Shown piece by piece: positions 25,301 through 38,563 of a DNA stretch of 64,000 nucleotides. The position numbers and the translations under genes are program-made. The stretch covers positions 636,542 through 700,541 of the forward strand of contig CANTFL010001312.1 of the NCBI GenBank assembly GCA_947650285.1. Direction: 5' to 3'. This DNA comes from Hyaloperonospora brassicae (lineage: Eukaryota > Oomycota > Peronosporomycetes > Peronosporales > Peronosporaceae). Below the pieces are notes generated by a model, which was not told the DNA's origin, did not search any database, and saw nothing but the letters and a program-made list of their open reading frames with translations. Positions within the stretch are counted from its first letter, which is position 1. The number at the start of each line of letters is the position of its first letter.

Positions 25301-28300
25301 TAGAGGTTACCGTCCCTACTAGTAATTATAATGCTTCAACCTTTAGAAGGATAAATTTGGTCTTGGGCACTGCACTAGTATAATATTCACAATCCATTAC
25401 CATCATGTTAAACTTGCAATAGCTTTCGTCAGAATGGTGCGATGACTCGATCTTATCGGACCTTAATCGATGTGACATTCGTTCCCATACCATTACGTTT
25501 TATTCGGGAATCCATTCAACAAGGTCTGGTAGTTGGACTCTCCAGCTATTGCTCTATCATCATTATTATCCGCTTCATTTGGTGTACACAGGAATAGAGT
25601 CATCATGAAATATAGTGACTTTACCATCTGCTCATCATATCCTAGGCAAGCATATTCGTCAAGATTACGGTAATCTTGAGCACGTCCGATGGTGCTATCA
25701 GCCATGCCAAGTAATTTAGCCTTTCAGCTGTGGCAAAGTATATAATGCCACTAACTCCACTCTCTTCGAGGAGGGAAAAGATACTGATACTTATGGTAAA
25801 TCGCGGAAGGTTTAAACTACTCAATCTCACAGATTGATGGGTGTTCAAGTAAAACATATTTGATGTGAGATAAGGTGCTACTGGTATAGGGTCTGGATCG
25901 GTCTATTCTATTTTACAATACGCAGCTCAAGATAAGGGGCACGTACCTACTTCATTTTCGAAAAAATATTAAATGTAAAAACTGGGTTAAGGAAATTAAT
26001 GGCCAAGATGGTGTATGTATTGATGAGATCGGTATTTATCTAGCCCGGCCGATCCGGCACTATCCTTAGTCAATCTACCAATGTAAATCTGGGACGAGGC
26101 GATTTTTCTGGGTGGTTCAGAGACCAGATAATATGTCTTTTACCAAACCGGAGACATACTATGTGTATATTACCATACATCCAGCAGCACACAAAAATCG
26201 ACAATCGGGATCGAAATGTACATTCGTGACAGGGTATCCTGTAATGTTTGGACGAGGAAATTTTAAAAAGAGGTTGTAAGTCTATATGAAATGATTCCGA
26301 ATAGGTCAGATGAAAAGAGCCTGCAAAGGGTGTGGGAGTTCAGGGTCACAAAGTTCATTTAATCCGCTTCGGCTGATTCTTTGACTTTGTATTTTTTTTA
26401 AATATAATCACAATATTCTGAACAAATAGCACAATATATTAGATATTTTCAATATTTTGTAAGAATCTAAAATTAGGACTATAAAGTACGACCTTGCAAA
26501 AATTAACGTTATCATCTTGATATCGGCCGGATATACTAACACGTGATCGAGAAGAAGATCTAGCGATATGTTGGTATAAGTTCGGACAAAATTAAATGGG
26601 TAAAGCGATACGTATTGTGGTAAGGTGGCGTGTAACTTAGTTAGTAAACAGACTTGAGTTGCACAGTCTTTTTAAAAGGCAAAGATATTAATTCTTCAGA
26701 ATAAAATGTTCTGGCTGCCCGACGACTGTAGGCCGACGCCATTCACGTCTTTACAGGCCTATCTTGACTAGTCGTCCAAGATCGTGATAACCGATCTCAA
26801 AATATTTGACCCAGATCTTCCTAGTACTAACAAGCTCCACTCATATAAAATGAGCAATTAACAAGGAATGGAGTGTGGAAGACGACCACGAGATGGACAA
26901 AATGGCTCAATTTTTAGAAATAGACGTTTCAAGAATACACTGCGCGAGACCGCGATGCAAGAGTAATAATTCGCTATGTGAAGATTTCCGAACAGAGATA
27001 TAATAACTCGATTCATTACACAGAGCGAGTTTATCATCTCCCAAGGTCGAAACGAAATCTGTATATTAATTATACTAGAAATGTCGCAAACTGAGCATGA
27101 CGCCATACAGCAACGCAGCGACTGAATAACCGCATTCATAAAGTGTCAATTCTAGGCAAGTGAACGACCGCATATCATATCATTAATTTTGTAAGATAGC
27201 TATTACAAAAAGCTACTACTTGTCTATACCAGGCCTGATAAATATTGATAGTTAGTTTGACCGAAAATAATATAGTTTTGGACAAGATAATATTTCCGTA
27301 CGCTAATGTTCCTTTGATTTTGTCACATATGCATCGAGTACAATACACCTAATATTAGCGCTTGTAAAGTAGCACAATTACAATATTCTGATCCGAATTG
27401 TTACACAATCATTAATTTGTATGTTGTTCCGAAAGTTTAATTCGAAAAATAATTATCGAATGATCAAATAATATTCACAGATATTTTTTCTCTGCATCTT
27501 TTTGTACCGTTAGATTTTGTGGAGGATAGAAAGGTAGGCCACTTATTTGCTCTCACATGTAACTTTTTTGCAACGGTTCAGATACTTTTCACATTATATA
27601 TTGTTTCCTTCGTTTATGTTTCAATACAGACGGCATCTATCACCATTCATGTCGTTGTGTCACCTTTGGTTCGTTCACAAACCTAACAACATTTAAGTAC
27701 AATGGAAAATTGCCTCAGAGTTTTGGTCTTGTGTTTTGAGCTGAAATCAGATGCCGACGAATGTGGTTGAATGAGAGGAGCGTGATCAACAACTTTTCTG
27801 TGCCTTTTGAACTTTCCGCAGCGTAAAGTATTCCTGTAAAAATTAAAGGTTTAGTTTTTCGCAATATCATGATGTTGACTCATCTGCTGTGGCAGAGAAG
27901 AATGGTCTTCAAGCGAAAAAACTTTTGGCCAACGTGCCTGCATATATTCTCTTCTTCTATACTTGCTTGCATTTATTCATTAAATATACCTTTTCGGACC
28001 TCTACGAGACGGTACTATTTTTCGCTATCCAGGTCATGGTCAGCGTCGTTTTGCATACCGTGAATGTTGCGTCGTTCAACACGTTATTAGAGCCGAAAAA
28101 TTACTATTTCTCGCGATTAATGCAAGTCATTTTCTTATGCAAATTTTATCGGTCTCTACGTTTGTATTAGTATAATAATAGTCAAGTAAATAAAGTAAAT
28201 ACGGCTGGCGGTGAGTCCTCGATCCACAAAAGAGGTATTCGACGATGTTGGCTTGACTTTGTGGTGATGCAAATTATTGTACTGTCGCTAGGATGTTTAC

Positions 28301-28699
28301 GTCGTAGTAAATAATTTGGTATTATAAGATATGAAATCCATAAATTTATTTTTTACTTCGACTCAGCTATAGCGTCCAGACAACATGGTATTTTGTGTAT
28401 ACAACTATACAATTGACATTTACAAGGAATATAACTTCTCATGAAACAAACACCGGTAATTTTACACGGGTTTAATAGTTAATAAAATAAAAATTTCAAT
28501 GGCAGCTATTACGTCGCGCAAGGTATAGCCGATCCATAAGAGATAGAGAGGAAGGCATCAAGACATGTATTTCTGTCTTAAAACTAGACCAATGGTGTAG
28601 TCAAGGTTGTAGAATAGGGAGACTTAAATGAATGGTCAGCATTACTTTAGTTTCATGAAGCTTGACGACAGGAAATATAGGCGTTCGAACAGCAGTACG
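16361..28699. other. Long AT-rich gene desert
   Basis: About 12 kb with dense stops in all frames and homopolymer A/T runs. The longest open frames are about 100 codons (24197-24502 plus, hydrophobic; 27889-28170 plus, hydrophobic) and show no motif I recognise. A fragment near 26190-26240 faintly resembles a copia integrase C-terminus but is too short to call. It probably consists of ancient decayed transposons. Confidence 0.45.
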
Positions 28700-30010
28700 A
28701 CGTATCAAACCCAGCCGTTACCGTAGCCGTGGCCCTGTATTGTAGTGGTCATCGCTCTTTTGAGGAGTCGATCCCAACTCTTCATTGGCGCCCGGACGAC
28801 CGGCTAACGGAGGGGTACTTCGATTCCGTGTTCTTGATAGCCTTCCTCACCTTGTGTACCCGTCGGTGGGGCAGGTTGCACTCTTCCAGGTGGACTCGTA
28901 TCAATGTAAACCTTGACCGTGTTTGCGATAGAGTTGAGGTTTGATCTCTTTTTAGAAATCTTCACACCGCGATTGGGGTTAAAGTAGTCTCGTGGAATTC
29001 TCCACGGGATCACTTGTATACTTGTAGGGTGCTAAATATGAGTCACCCGGATGTGTAAGAGATCGCCTTTTCCAAATGTAGCCCTTGATTTGCTAGCCTT
29101 CTGACCACTTGAGCCGTTTCGCGAACTTGAGTCCTCAACCTTCAAAAATTTCTACATCCAGTCTCAGTTGGGGTGTTTGTTAAGAGTTCTTGATCCCTGG
29201 CCGAACAATCCAGGGAAGTTACTTATATATAGTATGTGACTTTATCTTAACGTCGGGTGGCCAGTGATCCACCCGGAGGAGAAGTCGACACGTGTACTTT
29301 GAAGCAAATTGAACCATATTTAATGCTAATGTCCAACCTAACAAACCTGTCCCTATCTCAACGGTTTAGACATCCCATGCCACGCGTCGTTCCCGCTAGA
29401 ATGTAGCAACCTTGTACTAGAAAGGTACAAACCTGGTTTACTTGTCCGATCACAGTCGCCTGCTGGTCGCCGATCGTGTGGTGTAACCCACCCTAACCTG
29501 GTCTCAACCACATACGTGGTCACTGATCACGATATCGATCACCTCCTTCATTGAGATCGCCTTTTTAATCTTGAGTCACAAGGTGTGGTATACATTCTTC
29601 CAATCGCGATCGCTTGTCGTGGTCCACACCAACACATGGTGTGCCACACACTCTTCCGACCGTGGTCGCATGTCGTGGTCAACATCAACCTGATTGCGAC
29701 TTCATGTCTGATCGCCGACCACGATAGCGATCTCCTCCTTGATCGCGATCGCCTTGCTTTTCGCGATTTACTTCTTAATAGACTCATCGCCAGTGCCATC
29801 GCCTTCATGACAGTAACTCCATCTCCGTACCTTGTACTCTTCGCCTGTCGTACTTAAGACCGATATCAAACGTCCCATTCTGTCTGGTTGATGTCCGGTT
29901 CTGTCTAATCGTTCGGTGGAAGTGATCTGACCAGTTTTGAGACCGGCGTTGCCTACCGTCTGTCAACCCGGATGTAACTGGAGCGCGATCCCTTCTTGTA
30001 TCGCGAATTT
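28700..30010. other. GC-richer island of unknown origin
   Basis: This stretch is visibly richer in G and C than both sides and has many GATCGC and CACC motifs, but no open frame above 90 codons. It contains an internal duplication (listed separately). It may be an LTR or non-coding part of an old transposon. Nothing identifies the family. Confidence 0.35.
29526..29760. repeat. Diverged internal duplication with GATCGC motifs
   Basis: Two blocks of about 45-55 bp are repeated. GGTGTGGTATACATTCTTCC (29583) resembles GGTGTGCCACACACTCTTCC (29639), and each is followed by TCGC-rich sequence ending TGTCGTGGTC. A second pair has CACGATATCGATCACCTCCTTCAT (around 29528, first bases only comparable) against CACGATAGCGATCTCCTCCT (around 29718). 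The order resembles A-B-B'-A'. Confidence 0.4.
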
Positions 30011-33000
30011 AACTTGTCGCTTTACCACAGTCGTAATAATATATACACAAGTAAATAGATATCTCCAGCAAAGGGCCTTGTTTTTGGGATGTAACATTAG
30101 TCGTAATAATTTTATAGACAGAGTTACATGAGGCATAGCAAAAAGGGATAATATTATGTAATATGATTGACTACTATAAACATTTTCTTAGTTTAATAGA
30201 ATAAAGATCCTCGATAGCCGAATATGACCAACACGATGAATGAAATGACTATATGCTTGCATTGTAAAAGCTTTCTATGATCTCTATATCATAATATTGA
30301 CAACATAAAATGGTATCAAAAAAGATGTACAATTGACCGAGACTATAATATAGAATGAAGAGTTAATGCAAGCTAAAGCGTGAATAAAGACAAAATTATA
30401 ATAAGTATGTTTTATATGTAATTTGAGAAAACGCGATCGATTTGCCAATGAATTTTGCTCATAGTTACATAAATTGCTTATCCGTGAAGCCTATTCACAT
30501 GGTCTGAATCAGTCAGCCTGTCGTTTATATACTGTCAATGCAATATTTATTTAATAAAATGTGTTGCTATGTAAGGCGTTGCAACTTACGCAATAATTTG
30601 ACCGGCTTCATAGGCTTGATCATTATGAGTGCTGTAGACTTTTATAATCTATGAGCGTTCGTGAACGTTGCGCAAGTTAATTTTTTGTCGTGATTCGATA
30701 TTTCGTTTGACTAAATATCATTTGAATACAGTTAAGAACAGATTGATATAATTAATTGATAATGAAAACAAAATTTTAAATATGCATATAGAACAAAATG
30801 CATAAGATCAAAGGCTGAATTTATATAAAAATATTCTTTATTTTTTCATCTATTCACATATACTTAGCCGCTACACCGCTTTGTATAGAACCTACATTGT
30901 ATTGTTCATGCTAGATATAAATAAGAGTAATGTTATTGTTGTACAAAATTTATTTTAAATATGAGCTGCGCGTTTTGCGTGCTCCGTTGATACCTGAAGT
31001 TACACCACCCTGGATATCATGTATTTTCGCCAAAAAATAAGTTGAATCTTAAAGCTTTTACATGATTGTCAAGTCATACTATTATAAAACTAGTTACATG
31101 CAAGCAAATTATATTTATAGAAAGTTTGAAGATTCCGTCATGATAAAATAAAAACAATTGCTATTGTAACTAATTTAGGCTTTACATGTTTGTACTCGAT
31201 CGCACAAAATTTGGTTTGTCAGGCACTAGCCGGTATGCAGGCATGCCTATTAATGATATTGTAGAGGTGTAGCAATTTTAAACTTTAATATAATGAAAAT
31301 GCCGTAAGAAATAAAGATCTACAGTTTTTAATTTCCATTATAGAATATATTAATATGTCAACAAAAAACTACAAAATTAAGTATCATTATCATGTGAAAT
31401 ACCGTTCCGTCTACAAACGGGTATGGCTGGCCGAGCACAAATCACTATTATTTTTCTCCTTTTCACGTGAATTGATTATCCTGTTAATGATACTCTTTTT
31501 GACAGCAAAAACTTTATTGTATCTCTATCTGGATGAATGCTAGCTATTTCTTCGTAAAAATGCTAGTCTTCATGAAACGCAACTTAACATTTTTTTGTTT
31601 TAAAGTTGCATTCCTTTAGTAAGAAAGTAATCAGTTTCAATGCCCCATCATTGTACCTTAGGCTAAGAATATGTTTCGTTTACGCTCCCATGTCGCATGG
31701 CGACACCTCTTTTTTTTAGTTTTGAATGACCTACCATTTAAGTTAGGAGCTCTACAACAAAAATTTGACCATTCTTCGTTACTACTATGAAGTAGTAGCT
31801 TTCAAGCAGCGTCCGAGACATGAATGAACCCGGACAACAATATTGGTAGTTTGGAATCCGTTTTTTTCTTGCGAAAACCCCAAAAACCTGCATTTCATTT
31901 CCGCGAAAACTTAAGCCTTCACTTTCAATTATATCTGTCTTCTGCAAGTTATATCAATAATGTCGACGATGGTAAAAACGGCTCCTTTTCACTTCTTCAT
32001 CGTAATGTTCCTAATCTCTATGGAATATATTATAGTATTTATAAATCACACCTAAACAGAAAAAGGTTAACCGCTATACTATTGTGAGGACGTATATATT
32101 TGTGATGTTATGTAAAATTTAAGAAGCTTCTCTTTCCGTATTGTCGTCTCACTGTCATTTCGTATTAGCAGCATCAAACAGAAAAGGTAAAAGTGACCTC
32201 TACATCTTCCTCCTTTACAGAGACACCCAAGCTATTTTATCTCTTGCGCCCATCCTACTTTTACATCTCTTTCATCTCTGCCATTTATTTTGCGAACAAT
32301 TTATCGTTTTATATCGATTCACCCTCACATCACAAAAATTATCATTTTTTATTTTTTTGGTGCACGAAAATTTTGTCGCCTTACGAATCATCTCCCTTTT
32401 TGAACGTAAGAATAGTTTTAGATCGTCTACGTAAAATATCGCAGCCGTTACATTACCGTATCGTCCGATCAAGTTCAGACAAATGTCGATCACATATCGC
32501 GTGACCCTACTTCATTTAGCTTCGCATGAAGCATTTGACTATACAAGCGTGCTGCTTTCTTTCGATCATATATCGGATGCCTACGTCGCAGCATGTACTC
32601 TGATCGGTCATTTACCTCGAAATCTATGAAGATTGAGTATGTTGTATTAGTCGCCGGCGTAATCACTATGTAGGCTCGTGAAGGTCATCCTTGTTGGACT
32701 GTGCATGCGCGTACATAATATCTTCTTTCTCTATCGACACTACAGGAACGCATCGTAAGCCAGCATTATATATCAAATGTGAATAGTCCCTAAAAGCATA
32801 ATAATGCCTAGCGTTGTAAGTACGTCGATACGTGACCTGGAAAAGTTGTTCGTCCCCACATACCTTAGTACGTCATTTACCCAGCATTTCATTCTGTAAC
32901 AGCTTAATCTTATGAGTAGGGTATGTAGTCAGCAATCAGATAAGTTGGTGAAGTATCGACCGTCATTGTCCATAATCCTGAATTTTTTTATCATCTTCAG

Positions 33001-35299
33001 CCATTATTGGCACGCGATGTCAAGGTCGATTCTCATGACTAGTATGTGTTTTTGCGGACCCACCCTCCCGACGATATCAGTTACGCCAACTTTTACGAAT
33101 ACATAAGTAAGGAAATTTTGATCCATTTACTCACACGCTTAATCAGATGAGATCGACTAGAGCCACGGTACGGGTAGTCACTTTCATCAGACGGCTTTTG
33201 AGTCTAGTTTTTTCAGCAAGACGGTGCATGTTACTACGATGCGTTGGTTGAGCCTCCGCACCCTTATTCTCCATAGCACATAAATTATTGCACGCGCATC
33301 CATATGGATGCCGCATCATACTTGCAACAATAAATAACTCCGAGCTCGAATTATGTATTTTCTAACATCAAACATGATTCTTTATTAAAAGTTTGTTTAA
33401 ATCTATCGCTGAAATATTCAAATTTTGCATTTACCTGTGGGAATCGCGTGTTTATATAGGCATATATATTTAGCGCTAAAAAGTTTATCGAATAAATGTC
33501 AAGTGTCTCTTCGAACTTTTTCCGTCGTTTAGACCGTCTTATGGCCTCCTTCATATGCTTGTGGAACGGCTGTTGGATCTGATTATAACTCAATATCTTC
33601 ACGTTTCCGCGATTTAAATGCTTACAATAACATAAATCCTCCGGAATATAAACTTATATGATATCACATCATCACATTTTCGATAAAACCCCTTTTACAC
33701 ACATAAAACCTGGAATCTATACGAGCGCGCCCCTATGCACCATACACTCTCAATAAACTCCAAATTTATATATCATATTATTGGTGCTAAAACCGACATC
33801 ATGATTATTTACTTCGTATCGATTTAAAGTATACTGGGCCCTGATCGTATGAGATAAGCTTTCAATTTATTTGAGCTACTCAGGAAGATCGTCTTTCATC
33901 AAAAACGCCTATTTGTATGCGCACCAAATTATTATTGCCAAATACATACGCTTAATGTTTTAACTTGACTGTTTTAAATCTCATGATTCTGCCGCTCGAC
34001 ACCGACATCTATAGGAAGGGTGACGAACTGATTTTGTGACCCCCTGTTAATCTTGACAACAATTTTTGGCATGCATTTTCGCGCTTAAAGATAACCACGA
34101 TATGTCTAATGTTTTATTGCAAAATCCGTTGTCTTCATAAAAAACACGACAGAAGTGCGCCTTGTGATTTTTCAATCTTTTCCTGCTTATTATTGTTCGG
34201 AATCAAATCAGATTGTGCTATTGTTTTCAATTTTACGTCATTAGGTAATTTCCTCCAAAGTTTAATCTCGTCGGGTGTTTTTTTCTTTTTTCTTATGCAC
34301 AAGAAGATCAAATGAACAGCAATCGTCCGTAAGTCCAATTCGCAAAGCAAGAAAATTTTCCGATTAGATGTTCTATTCAACGTGTAGGTGCGGTAAAATA
34401 ACCAAAAATGTTTTGATCGGATCGTGAACAGAACCCTTTTATCGATCACCAGGATCATAACGTATCCTATCTTCTGTTTCAATCAAGACTAAATCTACGC
34501 ACGTTTGATTCTTAATGTGTTTTTTAATCTAACTTAGCCAATGCTTATTAGAGGATATACAAAACTTTTGCAAACTTATATTATAAGTAGTTTGAGCGAT
34601 TTTATTTCTTATTTCATGTTATCAGCTTGTAGTGTATATTATCCACATCTTATGTATATTGCGATCGGGCAATCTGCTTGCTAAATAACTAGTAATCACT
34701 TAAGCCAATTCGGTAGAAGATGGATTACTTTTGAACCTAAAGGATTTGGTACTTGTGCACGAAGAGACCTAGTAGTGCAAGGATCTGCTATGAATGAGAG
34801 GAAAGGTAAAACCAATTTTTATAAATTATAAATATATTAGGTAAATATCCATTAAATTCTGACATAAATATTATCTCATAAAAACCAAATACATAATACG
34901 TCCGCCACCCATTGCGCTCAATAAAGTAGCATTTGTTGTCTTAACTGTTCTTTATCTGGCCTATATTAACCAATAGTGGATCGGGCTTACTTTATACCAA
35001 TTTAGGCAACTTCTGAAAAAGTATCTTTAATCGGTAATAATCGGTGTATATTATTTATCAGAAAAATATTCACAATAAAAATATATTGTCAACGACATGT
35101 AACATACTCACCTCAGTACGCTTCCGCCGCATTGCCATCATCCTAAAGTTAGGACAAACTTGCGATAATAATCGCGTGTGGCTACCATTTGCAGCATATC
35201 GAATGCTGACGTATTATTTAGTTTAACACAATGTTGTCAATTGGAAGTTGACGTCTCAACGCTGTACTTTGTTTAATCGAATCACTGTTAATCTACAGC
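30011..35299. other. AT-rich stretch without recognisable genes
   Basis: Only short frames occur, the longest being 115 codons (34135-34482 minus) and 103 codons (32193-32504 plus). None has a recognisable domain. No RNA gene or repeat array was seen. Confidence 0.45.
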
Positions 35300-35310
35300 G
35301 TGGACCGTAA

Positions 35311-35429
35311 TTAGTGTGGATTTGCTTATAATGCGTATTGAAAATCAGTGTGATACACACTATTGCTGGTGTGGCGCCTGGGGCGCTTGGCAAAATTGGT
35401 ATGGATACAGAATTAGTGTGAATACACAG
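35311..35429. repeat. Left cluster of TAGTGTG-type palindromes
   Basis: There are three copies: TTAGTGTGGATTT at 35311, CAGTGTGATACACACTATTG at 35346 and TTAGTGTGAATACACAG at 35413. The middle one is a near-perfect palindrome. The same motif class recurs at the far side of the transposase. Confidence 0.65.
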
Positions 35430-36136
35430 AACCCCTATGCCCAACCACATCCCCTGCGTATATAGTCTATATGTATCATCCCACAGTCATCCACAACCAA
35501 CAGACCACGCTTCCCCCCCCCTTTGTCTCTTTCCCCCATATATACTAAGGAACACCACTGCTTCCCCCTGCTCGGCTTCCGACACCGCCGTGGGATCTAG
35601 CATTAGTCAGGTAAGAAATTGATAGACATCGAGGCCGCCGCCTCTCCATCGCCGAGTGTAGCGGCGTTTGCGCGCGAAAAATCACGTCATACAGCCGGCG
35701 ATGCTAATCGCGATCCTACAAATAACCTCAATAGCGATGCTAAAGGCGCTGGGAGCAACGTTAAAGGCATAGACGGAAGTGATATTGAAGGCAGAGCTGG
35801 CAAACTAGGCCTTACCACTAATCCATGCAAGCGCTCGCTGCAGAAAATATTGACAAATTAGGAAGCTTGTCGAGGTCATTAGGTAGATGGTCGAGGACGC
35901 CAATAAAAACGGAGAGAAGGTGTTGTCCTCCGTACAATCAACCAGTTCCCTCCCGAGTTCCGGGGGGAATGCAACATAAGTATGAAATAATTGAGTATTG
36001 ATTTTGAACGATCTCACAGTATTTCTGATATGTGTGCATTGCAATTTTATTCTAATAGGCCAATCGTACGAAATGTTCTCGGAAGTCAAAATCTCGCGCA
36101 GCGGTCAACAACCTTGACAAGTTCAATGCCAAGTCA

Positions 36137-37599
36137 ATGTCAACTATGACTGGGTCGGTTCGCAGGAAGTTAACAATCAAGGCGGTGGCTGGCCGTGGGC
36201 GCCGACGCGCTCAATGGTTCGATGCGTTATATGGCATTCTTCTCGAAAAGTATAGCCGAGATAAAGCCACCGGAGTCAAGTTTTCGGCAGCACTTCTTTT
36301 CATTATCGTCCGTGACATCATTCTCACTTCAACACAATTTTCCGTTAAAGTTTGAATCCACGTATGTTTATTCAAATTACGACATCAAGTTCATTGACAA
36401 GATCAAAACGCGCTGGGTGAAACAATTCATGGTATGTGGTGTTACGTTAGAAGATATCAATTATTACAGCGATGAGCTAGACTTGCACTGACCTTTCATG
36501 TAGGTATTGTAGGAGACAAATGTGATTGTGATGCGGATGCAGACAGGAAAGATGTTGTAAAGCCCGTAAAAGGAGGCTAATATAGAGATGAGCGTGGCTT
36601 ACCACATGGGTGAGCTTCAACGTGGATTATATTTTGGGGATTGGTGCGAAGAACTGATCTGTAATATGGAAGAGAACCACTTCGTCATCTGCTTTGACAA
36701 TTAACGCACGCTTGGATTCCGCGGAGACGAGAATGTCAAGTACGCGGACGTTGTCTCGGTTGGCGAAGGAATGACAATGATAGTCCACATTACAGGTGAT
36801 GCAAGTTCACGCATGGAACCCCAATGCGTATTTTTTTAATTGCGAAGCGCAGCCCCCTTTCCGAGGGTTGCCGGATACTGTGCCCGGAGTTGCGTATCAA
36901 ACGGGGCCAAAAGGCTAAATTGATAAGACGGTAAGATATTTAGATAATGCCTTTTACATATTAGGAGCACAATGTAAAGCGCATAATTGTCGAACGGCTT
37001 CTTTTTTTCGAGGTTATTTCAACCTGGCTCCAAGATCGGCGGGTATACAGGGGTAATCCGTATGGTCGAGAGACCATTATGTACCTTAACAAATGCAGAG
37101 GGCATAATGGGTCAGAGAACCTACCGCAGCGTTAGCGGAGACGAAGACAAAGCTGTCTTACTTTCCACCATGCTCGACACACCTCGTCCAGCCCTACGAC
37201 TCCTTTGTAATATCCAAGATAAAAGACGAGGTAGACAAGGCTGTAGATAGTGAAGAATATGCGGATGATCAGGGCCGATGATTGGTCTAATGCTATGCGG
37301 CGAGACGGGAATGTCCAGGTAAGCTGAAGAATCCAGGAAAGCACTTTTTCCTGAAATTGGCTGTATAGGCATTTCAGAAGATAACCGAGATGCATGACGT
37401 GGCTGGGATCTCGTATGCACGCAAGGCAATGATTCGTTGTGGTCTTTATCTCGACGTCCCGGGACGTTGGAACGAGAAGCAGCTTTCCCCAGAGTTACAG
37501 CAGATAATCTGTAAGTACTGGAGATACTTTGGAGGTGTACCCGTCCTTGTTTCCCTGTTCCTGGTGCCGAGCCCGTCCAGATATCTGACGCCGATATAA
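36137..37599 (+). pseudogene. Decayed DDE_1 superfamily transposase
   Basis: Pieces of one protein follow in order but in changing frames. The basic N-terminal block RRKLTIKAVAGRGRRR... GVKFSAALL is at 36137-36355. IKTRWVKQFM lies at about 36400-36430 after a frameshift. HMGELQRGLYFGDW then leads to the catalytic block FVICFDN, an in-frame TAA, and RTLGFRGDENVKYADVVS (36600-36750). GEGMTMIVHITG follows. After a slip in a T run at 36831-36837 come FRGLPDTVPGVAYQTGPKG and a stop. The C-terminal parts NPGKHFFLKLA (about 37330-37365) and GISYARKAMIRCGLYLDVPG (37407-37463) end the gene. The order and motifs match a DDE-type transposase family I associate with Phytophthora-like genomes. It cannot make an active enzyme. 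Confidence 0.7.
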
Positions 37600-37675
37600 T
37601 GCCAAAGTGAAAATAAGCCATTTAGCGCATATCATAGATTCTGAATAGGCACAAATCTGTAAAGTGCTCACCGTA

Positions 37676-38563
37676 TTTAGTGTCCGTTCAGGATTAGTGT
37701 CGCATGACTTGGACACTAGTGCACGTGTGAATCACACTCGTCAATGCTCAAAATAGTACAGTGTATCGGCAATTTCTTGGATTCTCCAAAATATAATTGG
37801 CCTATTTAAGATTAATAATTTCTACATACAAAAATGTTGGTCAAATCCGAATTAAGTATGTCAAAATGGTGCTTTTGAATGATATACAACCCAAACAATT
37901 TAATTATCTCACTACTGCAGACCAAATTATACACAGCCCATGCTGGCCTTCACCCCTGACTCGCTGTAGGTCTCTCGCATTCCGCAAACTTAACTACTGG
38001 CCCACAACGAGAGGTACCCTCGGCTTATTTTCCTCCAATTTGAGTTTGTATTTATATTGTACTTGGTCCCCACTTCGATAACCAGTGACGCAGACACTAA
38101 TTTTGGTTTGCTTCTAATAGTGTCACGGACACTAGCTTTACCGCACAATAATTAGTGTCATGAACACTATATCCTGTGCTTGGACTCAAAGGGTACTACA
38201 CATGATTTAGTGTCGCGTACACTAAAAACGATGTCCACTTTACTACTGTAGGTAGATGATTAGCCTTCGAAATTTCTGTGGGCTCGCAGCACAATTTCAC
38301 GGAGTTTGCATCACATTTGCTTTCTGTATGGTTACGAGGTGAATATTATAGTTATAGGGTTGAATAAAAAGGAACTTTGGTCGTCACATGCATGCAAGAC
38401 CACAATATAATTTACATATTTATTTGAGTATTCATAATTAGTGTGATACACCCTATTGGTCCAAGCACTTATGTAGTGTGGATTCAAAATATAAGATGGT
38501 GCATACTGATACATTGGAGGGCCAGCTAATCGAGAAGTTGAAAATTGGTGTGGTACACACTTA
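37676..38563. repeat. Right cluster of TAGTGTC/G palindromes
   Basis: At least nine motifs occur here. One class has 7-bp arms and a 3-bp centre: TAGTGTCACGGACACTA (38118, perfect), TAGTGTCATGAACACTA (38153) and TAGTGTCGCGTACACTA (38209). Longer or partial forms lie at 37693-37720 and 38085-38100. The outer class, TTAGTGTGATACACCCTATT, is at 38438, with TAGTGTGGATTC at 38474 and TTGGTGTGGTACACACTTA at 38545. These look like multiple protein-binding or hairpin sites near a transposon end. Confidence 0.65.

Noticed and set aside
26160..26280. Copia integrase-like fragment (AAHKNRQSGSKCTFVTGYP)
   Set aside because: Fewer than 25 residues with only loose resemblance and no second copia domain nearby.
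37121..37621. 166-codon minus-strand open frame
   Set aside because: It lies opposite the C-terminal part of the plus-strand transposase, whose motifs (GISYARKAMIRCG, NPGKHFFLKLA) are recognisable. The minus translation has none.
37676..38226. CRISPR-like or operator array of palindromes
   Set aside because: Spacing is irregular, the motif also flanks the far end of a transposase, and no cas-like gene exists.
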